A stretch of 64,000 nucleotides of DNA, taken from positions 1 through 64,000 of the forward strand of contig JBBHKE010003007.1 in the NCBI GenBank assembly GCA_037447655.1, read 5' to 3'. The notes under the pieces are model-generated. The model worked only from the letters and a program-made list of their open reading frames with translations, was not told where the DNA came from and did not search any database. Position numbers and translations under genes: made by a program. This stretch comes from Zygnema cylindricum (lineage: Eukaryota; Streptophyta; Zygnematophyceae; Zygnematales; Zygnemataceae). Of this stretch, positions 9,828 to 21,263 are shown piece by piece; position 1 is the stretch's first letter, and each line of letters begins with the position of its first letter.

Positions 9828-11227
9828 ATGGTATCTCGTGGAGAGCCCTTAGAGGTGGTAAAAGATGTGGATTTGTCACGCTACATCGGTCGATGGTACG
9901 AGATTGGATGTATTCCTACTACTTTTCAACCTAAAGACGGAATCAACACTCGGGCTACTTATACTTCGAAGGATGATGGAACGATTGGGGTGCTGAATGA
10001 AACTTGGACTCATGGAAAGAGAGGTTATATTGCGGTAAGTCTTTCTCGGTGTTTTTCTTTTTTCCAGTGCAGTTTTATTGTTTTACTCTTTTTTCTCTCT
10101 GTCTCTCTCTCTCTCTTATTTTTTCTAGCGTGTAAAATGGCACTGTCATTTAAGAAAAACACTAATAGTGTTTTCTTGTTGCTTACAGAACTTGGATTGA
10201 ATTTATTAGAAGGGACAAAAGTAAAAGGAAAAAAGGTCACTTTCTCTCTGAATTTAGAGTAGTTCTGTGCCCCTTCCTCCGTAAAGATTTTCTAAGGAAA
10301 TAAATCATTTTATTTTTGTAGCTGTTTTTATTGAGCTCCTTTCTTAAGGATTGGTTTTATTTATTCAGCTGTTTAGATGTAGATGATTAAATTTGGCGAG
10401 GAAGACTATAAATTCTTGACTATTTGCACTCCCGACCATGATGTCCTTAGTTTTGAAGGCATGTGTCATCCACAATCTTTGAGGACTCTTCTTGTATTTC
10501 TCATTTTGTCACACTTTCTTATTGTGTCTCTCATTTTGATTGATGGCAGGGAAAAGCTTGGAAGGCAGATCCAAAAAGTGACGAGGCCAAGTTTATCGTG
10601 CAATTCAGAGTGCCTCCCTTCCTGCCTTTGTTTCCAGTTCATGGAGATTATTGGATTCTCGCACTCGATAAGGAGAATTACAGTTACGCCATGGTTGGGG
10701 AGCCTAAACGTAACAGCCTCTGGGTAAGACCTTTTTTATCTCAATTATTTGTGTCATCTTTTCGTATTGCCAGCCGAAGTTAATCGTACCTGGTGGTTGC
10801 TCTAAGTTGTTCTATGTCATTTTCTCCTGCTCTCAATAACTTGCAATCGAATCCTGAATAAAACCTGTTGTCCTTACTCATATTTCAGAGTATCCTCCGC
10901 TTCTCTCTAAATATATCACCCTGTCTTCCCCCTCAGTGAGAAGCTTCACTTTTTCAGTCATCACTAGTTTTGCAAGAGAATGCTTGGGAAGGGTTTGGGT
11001 CCTGAGAAGTGTTTTCTTTGCTTGGTTGTTGAATTTAAATCTTACAGGTGCTTGCACGAAAGCCAGAAATGAGTGACGAAGAATATAAGAAACTGCTCGA
11101 AATTGCAGAAAAGCAAGGTTATGATGTGAGTCGGGTGAAGAAAACACATCATGAAGGGTCGGGCGAGCCTGAATCAGCCAATGATAACGGGGGATGGTGG
11201 ATAAGATCACTCTTCCAAAAGACTTAG
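9828..11227 (+). CDS. TIL: Temperature-induced lipocalin (TIL-like), three exons
   Basis: Small lipocalin, 186 residues. Exons 9828-10034, 10550-10723 and 11048-11227; all junctions are GT-AG (GTAAGT, GTAAGA donors; GGCAG, TACAG acceptors), all phase 0. Lipocalin signatures in order: GRWYEIGCIP near residue 21 (the G-x-W motif), GDYWILALD at about residue 97, and the conserved Arg in VLARKPEM near residue 130. Then come an amphipathic helix (SDEEYKKLLEIAEKQGYDVS) and a tail ending NGGWWIRSLFQKT. There is no N-terminal signal peptide, as in plant temperature-induced and bacterial Blc-type lipocalins. Known family role: membrane-associated protection against heat, cold and oxidative stress, binding lipophilic ligands. 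Open frames inside intron 1 are not coding. Confidence 0.93.
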
Positions 11228-12465
11228 TGCGGAAAGACGTAGTTTGGATATTGCAGGAGTAGAAAACAGTTTTTTGGGAGTTCCGGTATGGTGTGCATTA
11301 TGTACATATGTTTTTATGTAAAAGGCGTGATGTGAATTGACACTAAAGGCTGAGGAAGTTGCGCTAGTTATGAGTGCAGTTGATTTTGTTGAAATAAGAT
11401 AACATTGCTTTTTTGGAAATTTTGTACTTCTCCACGTCAGTGTTTATCAATGTTCAAATTTTGGCAACCATAAGGAAATTCAATGTGAGCAACTTTTTGT
11501 GTGAATAGCTTGATATTCATGATTTTCCATGGCAAAGGTGTATGTCTGTTTGGTGGCTCAACGTCTTTGCAAGAAGGGGAATCTATCTCCACATTGTTGT
11601 TTAGTTGTTTAATATGTGAATATCTATGTAGTTTCACTGGGAATGTTTGAACTTACTTTTCAAAAATAGTAGTTGTTGTTGCTCTTTTGTTATTAATCCA
11701 TCAAGCTTGTCAGATTTAGTGATGTATTAAGGCTTCAGCCCATTGGACCTCAAAAGTGGCTCATTTTTATGGTCGTTTTCAATGATTGGGCAGTTTATAG
11801 TCGTGGGATTTTGATCTGGAGGGTCATACATAGGCCAACCAGGGTCCCAACGGGTCGAAGCCCGTAGTGATAAGTAAAAAGTGTACATGAATGCGTTGTT
11901 GGTCACATGAACTGCAAGCTCGAATGTTAGTATGTAAGGAAATTTTGGTGATCTGGAAAAATAATGTTTCTAAATGTGGTATTTATATGGTGATAATCTG
12001 CTTTGCTGTGAGGAAAGAAGGTATGTCATGCAGGATGTTGTAAGACCATGTGTCATTTGCTTCATTGATTAGAAGTTTTAAGAACATCAGCCAACAAAAT
12101 GAAATTAGCATTTTGTAGGCTGGAAAATGTAAAATATTTTGTAAGAGCATTACTTTTGAGCTGCCTTGAGTATGCAAGATAGGAGGGAAATGATGGTAAT
12201 CACATGTGAAGTATAAACGCACATGTGATGTGACAAAAATTTGCAAAAGTGGTTGGATCTTCCGAAAAGCTGCTTTGGGAATTAAAAAAACCGTTTCCAT
12301 TTTCTAATATTATCCATAGGTAAAGACGTACGTTGTATTATAAAGTAGTTGCAAACACGATTTTACATTGTACGAAGCCTTAGAGCAGAAGGTTACAATA
12401 CACTACAACTCCATCCATTGCAATTATCCCTCGCTATTGGTCGATAACTCTAAACACCTTGTATC
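11228..12465. other. Lipocalin 3' flank and intergenic DNA
   Basis: Contains the presumed 3' untranslated region. No further gene, RNA or repeat could be supported. Confidence 0.5.
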
Positions 12466-12655
12466 AGTATTTAGTGTTGATGCTTTTTTTGCCACTCAAA
12501 ACATCATGTCCAATTTTTTATTGGAGACCGTTAATCGGAAGGGGAGGCGAGAATCCCACCTTTCAATTGCAACCGTCGAATAATCCATCATATGTGCACG
12601 TTGAACTCAATTCTAAGGAGCAAAAAAAACATTAACGCTAATAACGGTCCACGTT
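12466..12655. mobile_element. MITE-2 copy b, decayed
   Basis: Left end TTTTTTTGCCACTCAAAACATC and right end AAAAAAAACATTAACGCTAATAACGG match the arms of the MITE-2 copies at 6692 and 18459. The outer ends are eroded. Confidence 0.6.
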
Positions 12656-13847
12656 GTTGTGTTAATAACACTACAAGTTTGTTGACTAGTCGTTAGTGTA
12701 CATACCAGTGTTAGAGAATGGATTAGAAATTGCCTCATACCATACACGAATTAGTTGTACCGACTTTAATAGCAAGCTTTTATCCTCCAACTTCCTATTG
12801 CCGTTGTGGATTATCGCCAGTGTTCTATAATTTTTTCCGCATGCTTTACCTAGCCTAAGAAATGCGACAGATTGCTTTTAGTTCTTTCACTATGTCGAGA
12901 TTTGGTTTCAATTAGTGTTATATTGGGTACACTATTCGTTTGTTACTTTTGATATTGTTTCTTTCAATGTCCTTCTGTGGCTTGACCTTGTCTGTGTGAT
13001 AGTCCTTACGAACTCTTTTTCCTTTCAGTTTATTTCCTTTCGCGTGTGTTTCGTCCTTGCCATTTGTGATTTTTTTCTCATCAGCACAGATAGTTTACCA
13101 TCGTGTTTTCCTAATAAAGTCTTGCTGAACATGCCAATTATATATTTACAAAAAGTATTTTACTCTAATAGCAATGAGCAGTGAATTGCTAACTCTGCTG
13201 ATTTTTCTTAAAGACACAAAGCCATAAGAGTTATCACAAAAAGACATTATTTGCAAGGCAGAAGACCTTAAATTTAAATTGTTACTCTCTTGCGCATACT
13301 TCAAAGGTTTTATTTCTTTTCCTAACATTTTTATCTATGTCAAGCACCACAATATACCACATATTACATCTTACTCTGGTCAAAGGTACCATTTTCAGTC
13401 AACACATAAAAAAAGAAAAAAGGAAAGATCATTTCTCACTTTTTTTATTTTTTACACATATTTCCCCTTCCGCCTATACAACGATTTTTTATCCATTTCA
13501 CTTATCTCCATGTACTCCACTTTTTATCAAAATCCTCACGCATACAAACATGAACCACCGATGAATGAAAACTCTTATTCTTTCAATGGTATTGTTCATA
13601 AACGCTCGAGCTAGTTATCACATCCTAGTCTTTCCCACTCTCAATCTAACAACACATCTTCTTCCTCCGTCTTTGATCCAATTCGTCCATACCGTATCAC
13701 TACTATTTTTGACCAATCCCAAACATTTTTTACAACAAAAAGTTTGCAACCTCTATCTCCCAATCTCTTCATCCTTTACAAAAAATTTACAAGACCTTTA
13801 ATTGAGCGAGAATTAGAGTATTGAATTTGAACTTGAATCGAAAGCGC
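12656..13847. other. Intergenic, AT-rich
   Basis: No gene supported. It is pyrimidine-rich on the plus strand from about 13420 to 13800. It lies downstream of the minus-strand glyoxalase-fold gene and may include its 3' untranslated region. Confidence 0.5.
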
Positions 13848-15522
13848 TTACTTCATCTTGGATTGGTCCACGTAGGATCCGAGGCGAATGACAATGCCGT
13901 CGGGATCTCGGAGGAATCCGGAGACTTGCCCCCATGGCTTGGACTCCGGGGAAGCGACAGGTGTCGCGCCCATGTCGACCGCATGCTGAAGAAAAAGGGT
14001 AGGAAGGCGAGGAGAGGAGAGGAAGTGGGAGGAGGGAGAGGAGAGGAGAAAAAAAGGGAGGCGAAAAAAGACGGGTGAGGAGAGCGAAATGGAGGGAGTG
14101 GAGAGGGGAAAGGAAGGGAGGAGAGGAGAAGAATAGGGAGGAAGGCGATTTGGTGAACCAGAAAATAAGAGGGTATTTAATAAAACAAAGAAAAGAAGAA
14201 CAAGGAAAATAAAAAGAGGAGGGAAGAGAGAGAACACAAAAACTATGAAGGCCGGAAATTTGGAAATTTCTTTTGAAAATGTTTCAAAGAGATTGAAAAG
14301 AAACAAAAGAAAAAAAAGTCAAAACCCATTTTTTCTTTAAGTGTGCTCGAATAAAAAAAAAAAAAAAAACAGCCCATCATTGAAAATCTCTCAGAATTCA
14401 TAACTGTTGAATAAAAATAAAAAAATGTGTACTAGCAACAAAACTGAAACCAAAAAAAAAAAAAAGTGGAAGTTCTAAAAACTCGAGGAGAGGGGGAACA
14501 GAGAAGAAGAGGGAGTGAAAGAGAAAGAAAATGGACGGGAAGGGAGAGAAAAGGGAAAGAGAAAAGGGGGGAAGGGAAGTTCCAAAACCTTAAAGGAGGC
14601 GTGAACGTCATCCACATTAAATGCGATCTCCACGTTCTGGGGCGGGGAGGGAGAGGGACCCGCGCCCCCCCTCAGCTTCACCTCCCTCTGGTCCTCCGGA
14701 GTGAAAGCGAGAGTGGTCGATCCAGTCTCGAACTCCGCCCACCTGCCCGGAAAAAAAAAAAAAAAAAAAGGAAAACAACAAAATTGAGCTAATCAGCAGA
14801 CCCCGTTTCCGAAAAAAAAAAAAAGGGAGAATAGACAAATGCCAATGATTAAAGAGGCTCGAATATGAATAAAAAAAAAGCATAAAAAGCTAAGAAAAGT
14901 AAGTTACTGCTAAAAAACGGATAGTAAGGGCAGTAAACCAAAAAAGTAGTATAAATGGCAAAATTAGTCTCATCAACTTTATATTACCGTCTTTCATAAT
15001 TGTTAAAAAACATATATATTTATATTTTACTGTTAGAATGATGTTACAGCTGATATAAATTTTCAATTTGTCCTTATCTTTTCCTTTTTCTTTTGAAATT
15101 GTTATAATATCCACGCTATTTCCGGAGTAAATAATGGAACCCAATTCCCAACTTTCTCAAAATCTTGAAACAGAGGCGAACTTTCACCCATCTTTCCCTT
15201 CCCCTTCCCTCCCCATTTTCCTGCAGGAGAAGGGAAAGAAAGAGAGAAGGGGAGGGAGAGGGAGAGGGAGAGAGAGGGAGGGAGAGGGAGAGGGAGAGGG
15301 AGGGAGGGACAGAGCCAAGGAGGGAGGGAGGGAGGGAGGGAGGAAGGGACAGAGCCAAGGAGGGAGGGAGGGAGAGGGAGAGGGAGGGAGGGAGGGAAAC
15401 AGATCATACTTTCGCGAGTTATCGATGTAACGCAGTTTCAGGTTGAACGCCTTTTCATAGAACTGTACGGATTTTGGTACTTCAGGCACGTACACGACCA
15501 CGTAAGCCAGCCGAACAGTCAT
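13848..15522 (-). CDS. Glyoxalase-fold (VOC superfamily) protein, three exons
   Basis: Compact 134-residue protein of the vicinal-oxygen-chelate fold, similar to plant glyoxalase I-like proteins. Exons in transcription order: 15410-15522, 14589-14742 and 13848-13985; summed length 405 keeps frame. Splice sites are GTATGA/GCAG and GTTTTG/TTCAG. Recognisable parts: VVYVPEVPKSVQFYEKAFNL (first beta-alpha unit), W-A-E-F-E-T-G then TLAFTPED, EIAFNVDDVHASF, and FLRDPDGIVIRLGSYV, the usual C-terminal motif with the candidate metal-ligand region. A single VOC module means it likely works as a homodimer. The substrate is not deducible. There is no transit or signal peptide. Both introns are unusually purine-rich on the plus strand. 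Confidence 0.88.
13990..14160. repeat. GA-rich tract in intron 2 of the VOC gene
   Basis: Irregular GGAGAGGAG-type purine repeat on the plus strand. A second purine run lies at about 14485-14580. Low-complexity open frames here are not genes. Confidence 0.8.
15222..15398. repeat. (GGGA)n/(GAGAGG)n purine minisatellite in intron 1 of the VOC gene
   Basis: About 175 bases with almost no pyrimidines on the plus strand, including consecutive GGGAGGGAGGGAGGG runs. A segment containing GGACAGAGCCAAGGAGGG is present twice about 42 bp apart. G-quadruplex and triplex formation are plausible. Confidence 0.9.
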
Positions 15523-15676
15523 GGCGTACCGCGATTTGTCGTTTTCTCTTTGACCTTCTTTCCTTTTCTAGGTTCTTGCCTCTGACTTTTTAAAGGTTTA
15601 TTTTTCTTATTTTTTCTCTTTAGACCTTTTTTCTTTTATTTTTCTTCTCTATATGCAATGACGGAGAGGACCTGTG

Positions 15677-15866
15677 TCACGTCACGTCACGTTCAGTCAA
15701 CGGAAATGCATCGTGAGAACCGCAGAAGATGTCGAGGATCTGTGTCCCTGGTGTACTGCCACGTGTCCTAAGCTACGGAATGCATGCAATGCAGAAGAAA
15801 GTTCGGCTGTCTGACGTGGCTATGTTATTCCAAGGTGGACATTTGACGTGGCATGCACGTGGCATG
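15677..15866. promoter_or_regulatory. Cluster of ACGT-core motifs upstream of the VOC gene
   Basis: Between about 155 and 345 bases before the VOC start: a triple overlapping CACGTCA run (CACGTCACGTCACG at about 15679), GCCACGTGTCC (G-box, about 15759), CTGACGTGGC (about 15813), and TTGACGTGGCATGCACGTGGC (about 15843). Such ACGT cores are classic plant bZIP and ABRE sites. The clustering is seen directly; the regulatory role is inferred. The remaining bases to 16189 hold nothing recognisable. Confidence 0.45.
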
Positions 15867-16189
15867 AAAGTGAACAGTCCGCAACAGAAATGCGACAAAA
15901 CGATTTCGTATATATCGAATGTTTCATCTGATAATTTTCGTAATTGTCGTGAATGTTTTCGCACTAAAATCTGGAAGCATTTTCTCGTATTTTATTTGGA
16001 ATAAAATCAGCGAATCGGCTTCTACTATTTGCCATGTCAAGTACTGTAGTATTTTCCGTACGTTGTATTATCTTTTTACACGAATCCGTATATTTACAGC
16101 TTTCAGTTCGTACATTCTAAGCTTCCTTTCGTACAGTTTTGAGCCTTCTCCCGGTACATATGTGCCTCACTACGCAACTGTGCCAAGAC

Positions 16190-17100
16190 ATTTGAATCTC
16201 GGGGTCCGGGGAGCCCTCCCCCGAGCCTTCTTGTTTCGTTTTACCGTCAACGAGTATCAGTACACCGTGAATCGCTATTAGCGTAATGAAATAGATAGCG
16301 TAATGAAACAATTAGCGTACTTTACGGTAAATTGTGTTTTTTCGGGTACACCATGATTCTAATTTATCATGTACTCTAATTTGTAAACTGCTTTGTAAAA
16401 ATTTTCAGCACATAATATGTCCATACTAAAACATGTATATGTACGAAACTGTTCAAATCGTACGCCGTCGCGTTTTTTTGACATCTGCGTATGCCGGAAA
16501 ATATTTACGCAATTATATATTATTATATTTTCTGTACTTTTAAATTCAAAAATGTACGAAATAGTACATATCTGGCAGTCCTTACACCACACTATTTAAA
16601 AGGGAACTAAATTACAGTTATGAACCTTATTGAGCGGGGTACCTCAAATAACGTGCAAAAACAATTAGCGTACTTTATTCTATTTGAGAATTTGCCCCAA
16701 AAAAAGGGGTACCCCAATTAGCGTCATGTACGCTAATAGCGATTCACGGTGTAGCTCTTCAACGAGCGCAAGCCGCGGCCCTTCTGCGGCCGAGCACGGT
16801 GGCGGATGACAGGCGGGGCCTCCCAGATCTTCCACCAAGGGATCCAATCCACATCCATGATCTCCGAGGGTGTGGAGTTTAGTTTGTTAGGGTTGTTTAG
16901 TTTTTCCTTTTGTATAGTGTCATCTTTAGGAAACTTGCTTAGTTTTGGCAGTTATTCTAATTAGATTTGGTGCCTTCACATGTTTTCTTTACCTTTGTTT
17001 TCTTTGGCTATTTTTTAGCATTAAGCGTTTATTTCCCTTTTTTTAACCCTTTTGTACCTTGATGGATTTTTCCATCGCTCTTTTTGAAATAAAGAAAAAC
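16190..17100 (+). mobile_element. 5'-truncated LINE-like 3' end, split by a MITE
   Basis: Segments 16190-16260 and 16754-17100 align with the end of the LINE-like element at 25255-29245: shared GTTTTACCGTCAAC, GGCGGGG, CATCCATGATCT blocks, then a 3' region with TTTTGTAC and a small hairpin GATGGATTTTTCCATC near the A-rich end. MITE-1 copy c interrupts it at a TA. Confidence 0.7.
16261..16753. mobile_element. MITE-1 copy c, long form, inserted in a LINE remnant
   Basis: Begins CACCGTGAATCGCTATTAGCG at 16263 and ends with its inverse (CTAATAGCGATTCACGGTG) at 16751, flanked by TA. About 489 bp; it contains several AATTAGCGTAC motifs and an internal TACACCATGATTC end-like sequence, suggesting nesting. 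No coding capacity. Confidence 0.85.
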
Positions 17101-18458
17101 AAAAAAGATCCTCTGACATGACGATCTGTCCCACTTGTCGGCAAGAGACGAAGAAAAATGCTGTCCCACTTGTCGGTAAGAGACAAAGAAAAAGGCGGCG
17201 CAGTGAAATTTTCGGAAAAATAAAATACGAGAGGCGGGAATCACTGCGGAACGGCGATGACTGGGCTTCCACTCTAGCGACGTGGCCAAATCTCTGCCGT
17301 AAGAACACGCACGGACGAACTACAATAGTAACGGTGACGATTTTACGCCCTCCGATCGCTCCATTTCGCTTGTTTCCCACCCCTTTGTCCTCCTCCATTT
17401 GTACTTTTTGAGACCCTCGGCCGGGAAGTCTTTGTTAATCTCAATCTCGTCGATGGAGCACCCTTTAATCTTATTTATGAGCTATTCCGTGACGTCATGT
17501 CAATTGAATCTACTTGTTGTGGTTTTGACATTTCTTTTGCATATTCTTTCTTGTTTGTTCTCTAATCTCTTGGTGAAAACATTCGCCCACAAATTTATCA
17601 TTTGCCAAATGACTTATCATTTGCTTATTGTTGCCAAACCATATGGAGGGATTTCCTTTAGTGTTGTAAAAAACAAGATGGTGGCCCGTGGTATTTGCAT
17701 TCAACTCCAACCTCCTTCCTATAAGCGTTTTTCGTCCTCCGATTGAGGGTGTCGAAGTTATGAGAACAAAGTTCCGGCATTAGGGCTTTACAAAATTTCC
17801 ATCCCGATTCTATAGTCTCCCGGATCAACGTTTTTGAATGCACTTAATAATGTGGACACATAAAATTTTCAGTGCTCATGGCAACTCCCTCTCTAATTGC
17901 CCAATTTCATGCATTTGTGTGAGCATCCTATTCTTTGACCCATGACCAACCGTTTTCGACCGAGGGTGGTTCAGTTTGTCCCTCTTGTATCACGCAAACT
18001 CAAAAAAGGGCCTACTAGGAGGCCCCTCATTTTCCCAAATCCATTTCTAGGAATTACGAGTTTTCGCTAGAGCTCTCCTCTTTGCCGCTTCCTTTCAAAA
18101 GATGATAACATGTGTATAATTTGGCTCCATTAATCAGATCATTCCATGTAACAGTTACCTATTATTGACCCTATCATTGGCCCTACCAGCCGCTTCATTC
18201 CAAGTTACAATCGTTCCAAAGAGTTGTCACGGAAATGTAACCTTTCAAATTTACCATTGAAAATGTGTGGATTGGTGACCTTCTGGCATGGCCTTCCTTT
18301 TTCTTTTAGTCCCTCTCTCGGTTTGTAATCACTTCCTCCTTCCAAGGACACGTGGCGGGCTAAGATGTCCACTGGGCTTGAGTTCACTGGCAACTCGTTT
18401 TCTTAACTTAAATCTCGTCTCATATGGAAGACCTCCCCAAACTTCTCGATCCGCTTCA
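17101..18458 (+). other. Degenerate LINE-like sequence and unresolved DNA
   Basis: About 17560-17720 resembles the RT region of the LINE at 26600-26750 (shared GTATTTGCATTCAACTCC versus GCTATTTGCATCAAACTCC, with similar flanks), but no frame survives. The rest is unassigned. Confidence 0.4.
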
Positions 18459-18681
18459 CCGCTAATCGCTATTAGTTTTTAATGTTTTTTTCGCCACCTA
18501 AAACATATTTTCTCAGTGCGCACTTGTCGTATACTCAATCCGTTGGTTGCTTTTGGAAGGCAAGACCTTCACCTTCCTATTGACGATCCTCGGTTGACAA
18601 TTCGACAAGTGTGCACGGAGAAAAGATGTTTTAAGTGGCGAAAAAATCGTTAACACTAATAACGATGAGCGGCGTACTGGT
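18459..18681. mobile_element. MITE-2 copy c
   Basis: The best-preserved copy. Left arm CACCGCTAATCGCTATTAG then TTCGCCACCTAAAACAT; the right arm is the inverse, ending GAGCGGCGTA. The outermost bases match the MITE-1 termini (CACCGCNAATCGC), so the two groups share ends but not interiors. Confidence 0.8.
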
Positions 18682-21263
18682 TTTTACTCTGTTGAAGAGG
18701 TGTTTACTTAATGACCTTCTTACTTCCCACGCACCTCGTCTACCACACTTTCATCCATAATATCTCCAACTTTCGACGATCACCTGTTCCATATCCTCCA
18801 CGAGTGTTTTGATTGCGAATTTGGGTTATACAAATCAAATTCGGGCATCTCTTTCCCATCTCACCAGTAAGTTGGGTTATATCCATACAACTCTAGAGGT
18901 CTACCACTTCTATTGGGAGTTGGTACCTCACCACCTCGTCTTTCTTCTCGTTTCTTGGTTGGCAACATTCTCATTCTTGCCTCATCATCGCTCGTTTCTC
19001 AAACTTTGATCACCCTTTCTAAGCAGTCTGTTTGAGAACATGTTCTCGTCCTCCCAGTGTTGCAATATCGCTTTGACAGAAATACCCTTTTTCTTATCCA
19101 TAGTTTCAGAGTCGTCTATATGGCTCCGTAAATATATGTTTGTCGCCACCTTTGAGCCGAAGATTCTCAAAGCGCTTCCGTCATATTGTTCTCGTGCCCG
19201 GTTTCTCTCTTTTGCGGAACCCTGGTGTCAAAACTTGTCTTACTTTTTCCACCTGTCGTTTCACCATTTGTTATCGTTTCTTCCTTATCCAAGCTTGGCT
19301 TCTCTCACCTATACTTGCTTGGTTCTAGCCTGATCGTGTGCACGTGGCCCCTTGAGCCAGACGATTGACACTTGCTTCGTTGCTCCCATGGCAAAGAAAT
19401 AGTTCAGGTACACAATACTATTGCAGATTGTTTTTCAAATGCGGGTATTTTGTTCGACGGGAGGTCTCGTTGTATACCTCTGCGGTAGGTTGAGAGTATT
19501 CTGCTTGATTGTGCCAATCGTGTTTTTGTCGACATTGTTTTTGCAAATCTCGCCTCTCCAATGGGAGTGTGTAAGGCGGCTCAGTACATTGGAGTGGCTG
19601 TGCAAGATGTTGCAAAGGGCAAAGACCGTGATTGTGCGCGTTGAGGTGTTCTGATGGTAGTTGAAATATCTAGTTGTTTGGGCGCTGTTTTGGATCTATA
19701 CTGTGTCGCTTGTTCGGGAGGAAGGGACCTGGGTGTCCTCCACCTTCTATTACCCATGGACTGCCACTGTCAACATCTGTCTGTCTTTACAACGGGTGCT
19801 GGGTTCCATCCTTCTTCAATGTGCTGTTGCGATGATGAATTTCAAACGGGTTTTGGAAATCCCTTAAGAGGGCTCCACAGGGAATGGATTTCAGTGGTGG
19901 TCCCTTTCATTGGTGCTTAGTTACGTCTGGGATTCAGTTGGAAATTTTATCAGGTTTTGGTAGGTTTTAAGCTAGTCCTTGGCTTGTCTTTTGGCCCTCA
20001 GGGTGGTTTCTGTTTTTGCTGTTTGAACTCGTGTGGTACTTTCACCTTCATTTCACCCATTTCATTCACTCACGTGCTTTGGTGGTTTACCATCATCACG
20101 AACTGTGTGATTAAGAGGCATGCACAGATATAAGTCACAAAGTACTATTTTTTAACTTGATAATGGAAATCTAGATGTGCATACTATAGAAAGCACTACT
20201 ACGGTTTCCCTTCCCACACTAAAGTTAACAACTGAAAATCAGATAGCTGGTTGAGTAATTCAAAGGGTGGTAAACAAAGATAAAAAATCAAATCTACTAC
20301 ACAAGTACGTGCAGGAGTACTTATAAAACAAATGAAAGAATAAACTTGCTTTATAACACCTTATATTTTTTTCTGGTGCAGTTGATCGTTTTTTGTCAAT
20401 TAAAATTTCAGAAATATTTGCTCCCGCAACAATGTTGAACGCAATACAATTCATAATTTATTTCTCATTTTCAGGTTGGTCCAGACTCGGTCATAAAGTT
20501 AACAACAGCAAAAACAAAACAAACCAGATACTTTCTCCACTTGGGAAATTCACAGAGCATTATCGTTTTTTCATGTCAGGGACAAGAGTGTTGTCCATTG
20601 TGACATCTCACACTGCAATGCTATGCTATGATATGAAATACAATTCTCATTTGAACAGATTGCCAGGATTTAACATGTCTGTGCATCAGTAATCATGTTT
20701 TGTTTTCAATCAGCTGATAAATCTCAGTTCATGGGAGGACAATTCCACAAGCAGCCAAGAGTTCCATGATGTGGTGATGTGGTCAGTGCTAACTGTCAGA
20801 CCCAGCATACTTTCTAAGCCTGGTTTGCCTCTAATGCTCAGCATCATAGACCACAGAACTGCTGAGAGTACGTTACATATCATGCTTTCTGAATACAGTG
20901 TAGGATTAACGCACTAATGAAAATCCATGAATTCGGTACTTCCAAACAAACATAGAAGCAATGTGAAAGGACAGATTGTGCTCCGAGGCTAGAACGACAC
21001 ATACACATACAGAATAAACAAGTTTATGCATTTTTCAGCAACAGTAGGTCAGCAGAGACCAGTTTGCCAACAAATACTTTTTACAAATACACAGAAGATT
21101 TAACCTCTGTAAGCCCCTAAACATTGCTCTATTTATTCCAGACCTGGTTGGCATAAACAAACATGCCTAAAATATTAGGCAGACTTTTGTTTACAATTAA
21201 AGCAAAGTCTTACCATTATAGATCGACATTCACGTGTCAGAACTGCAAGTAATCAAGGAGGGT
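18682..21263. other. Unresolved intergenic DNA
   Basis: No gene supported. Short open frames (for example 19421-19920) have no recognisable domain, and the base composition is that of decayed repeat. The stretch nearest 21263 is likely the 3' flank of the aminotransferase gene. Confidence 0.45.

Noticed and set aside
10383-10727. A separate gene within the lipocalin locus
   Set aside because: Its first half lies in intron 1 and the rest is exon 2 in another frame.
15102-15446. Several overlapping open frames in GA-rich DNA
   Set aside because: They come from the purine minisatellite inside intron 1 of the glyoxalase-fold gene.
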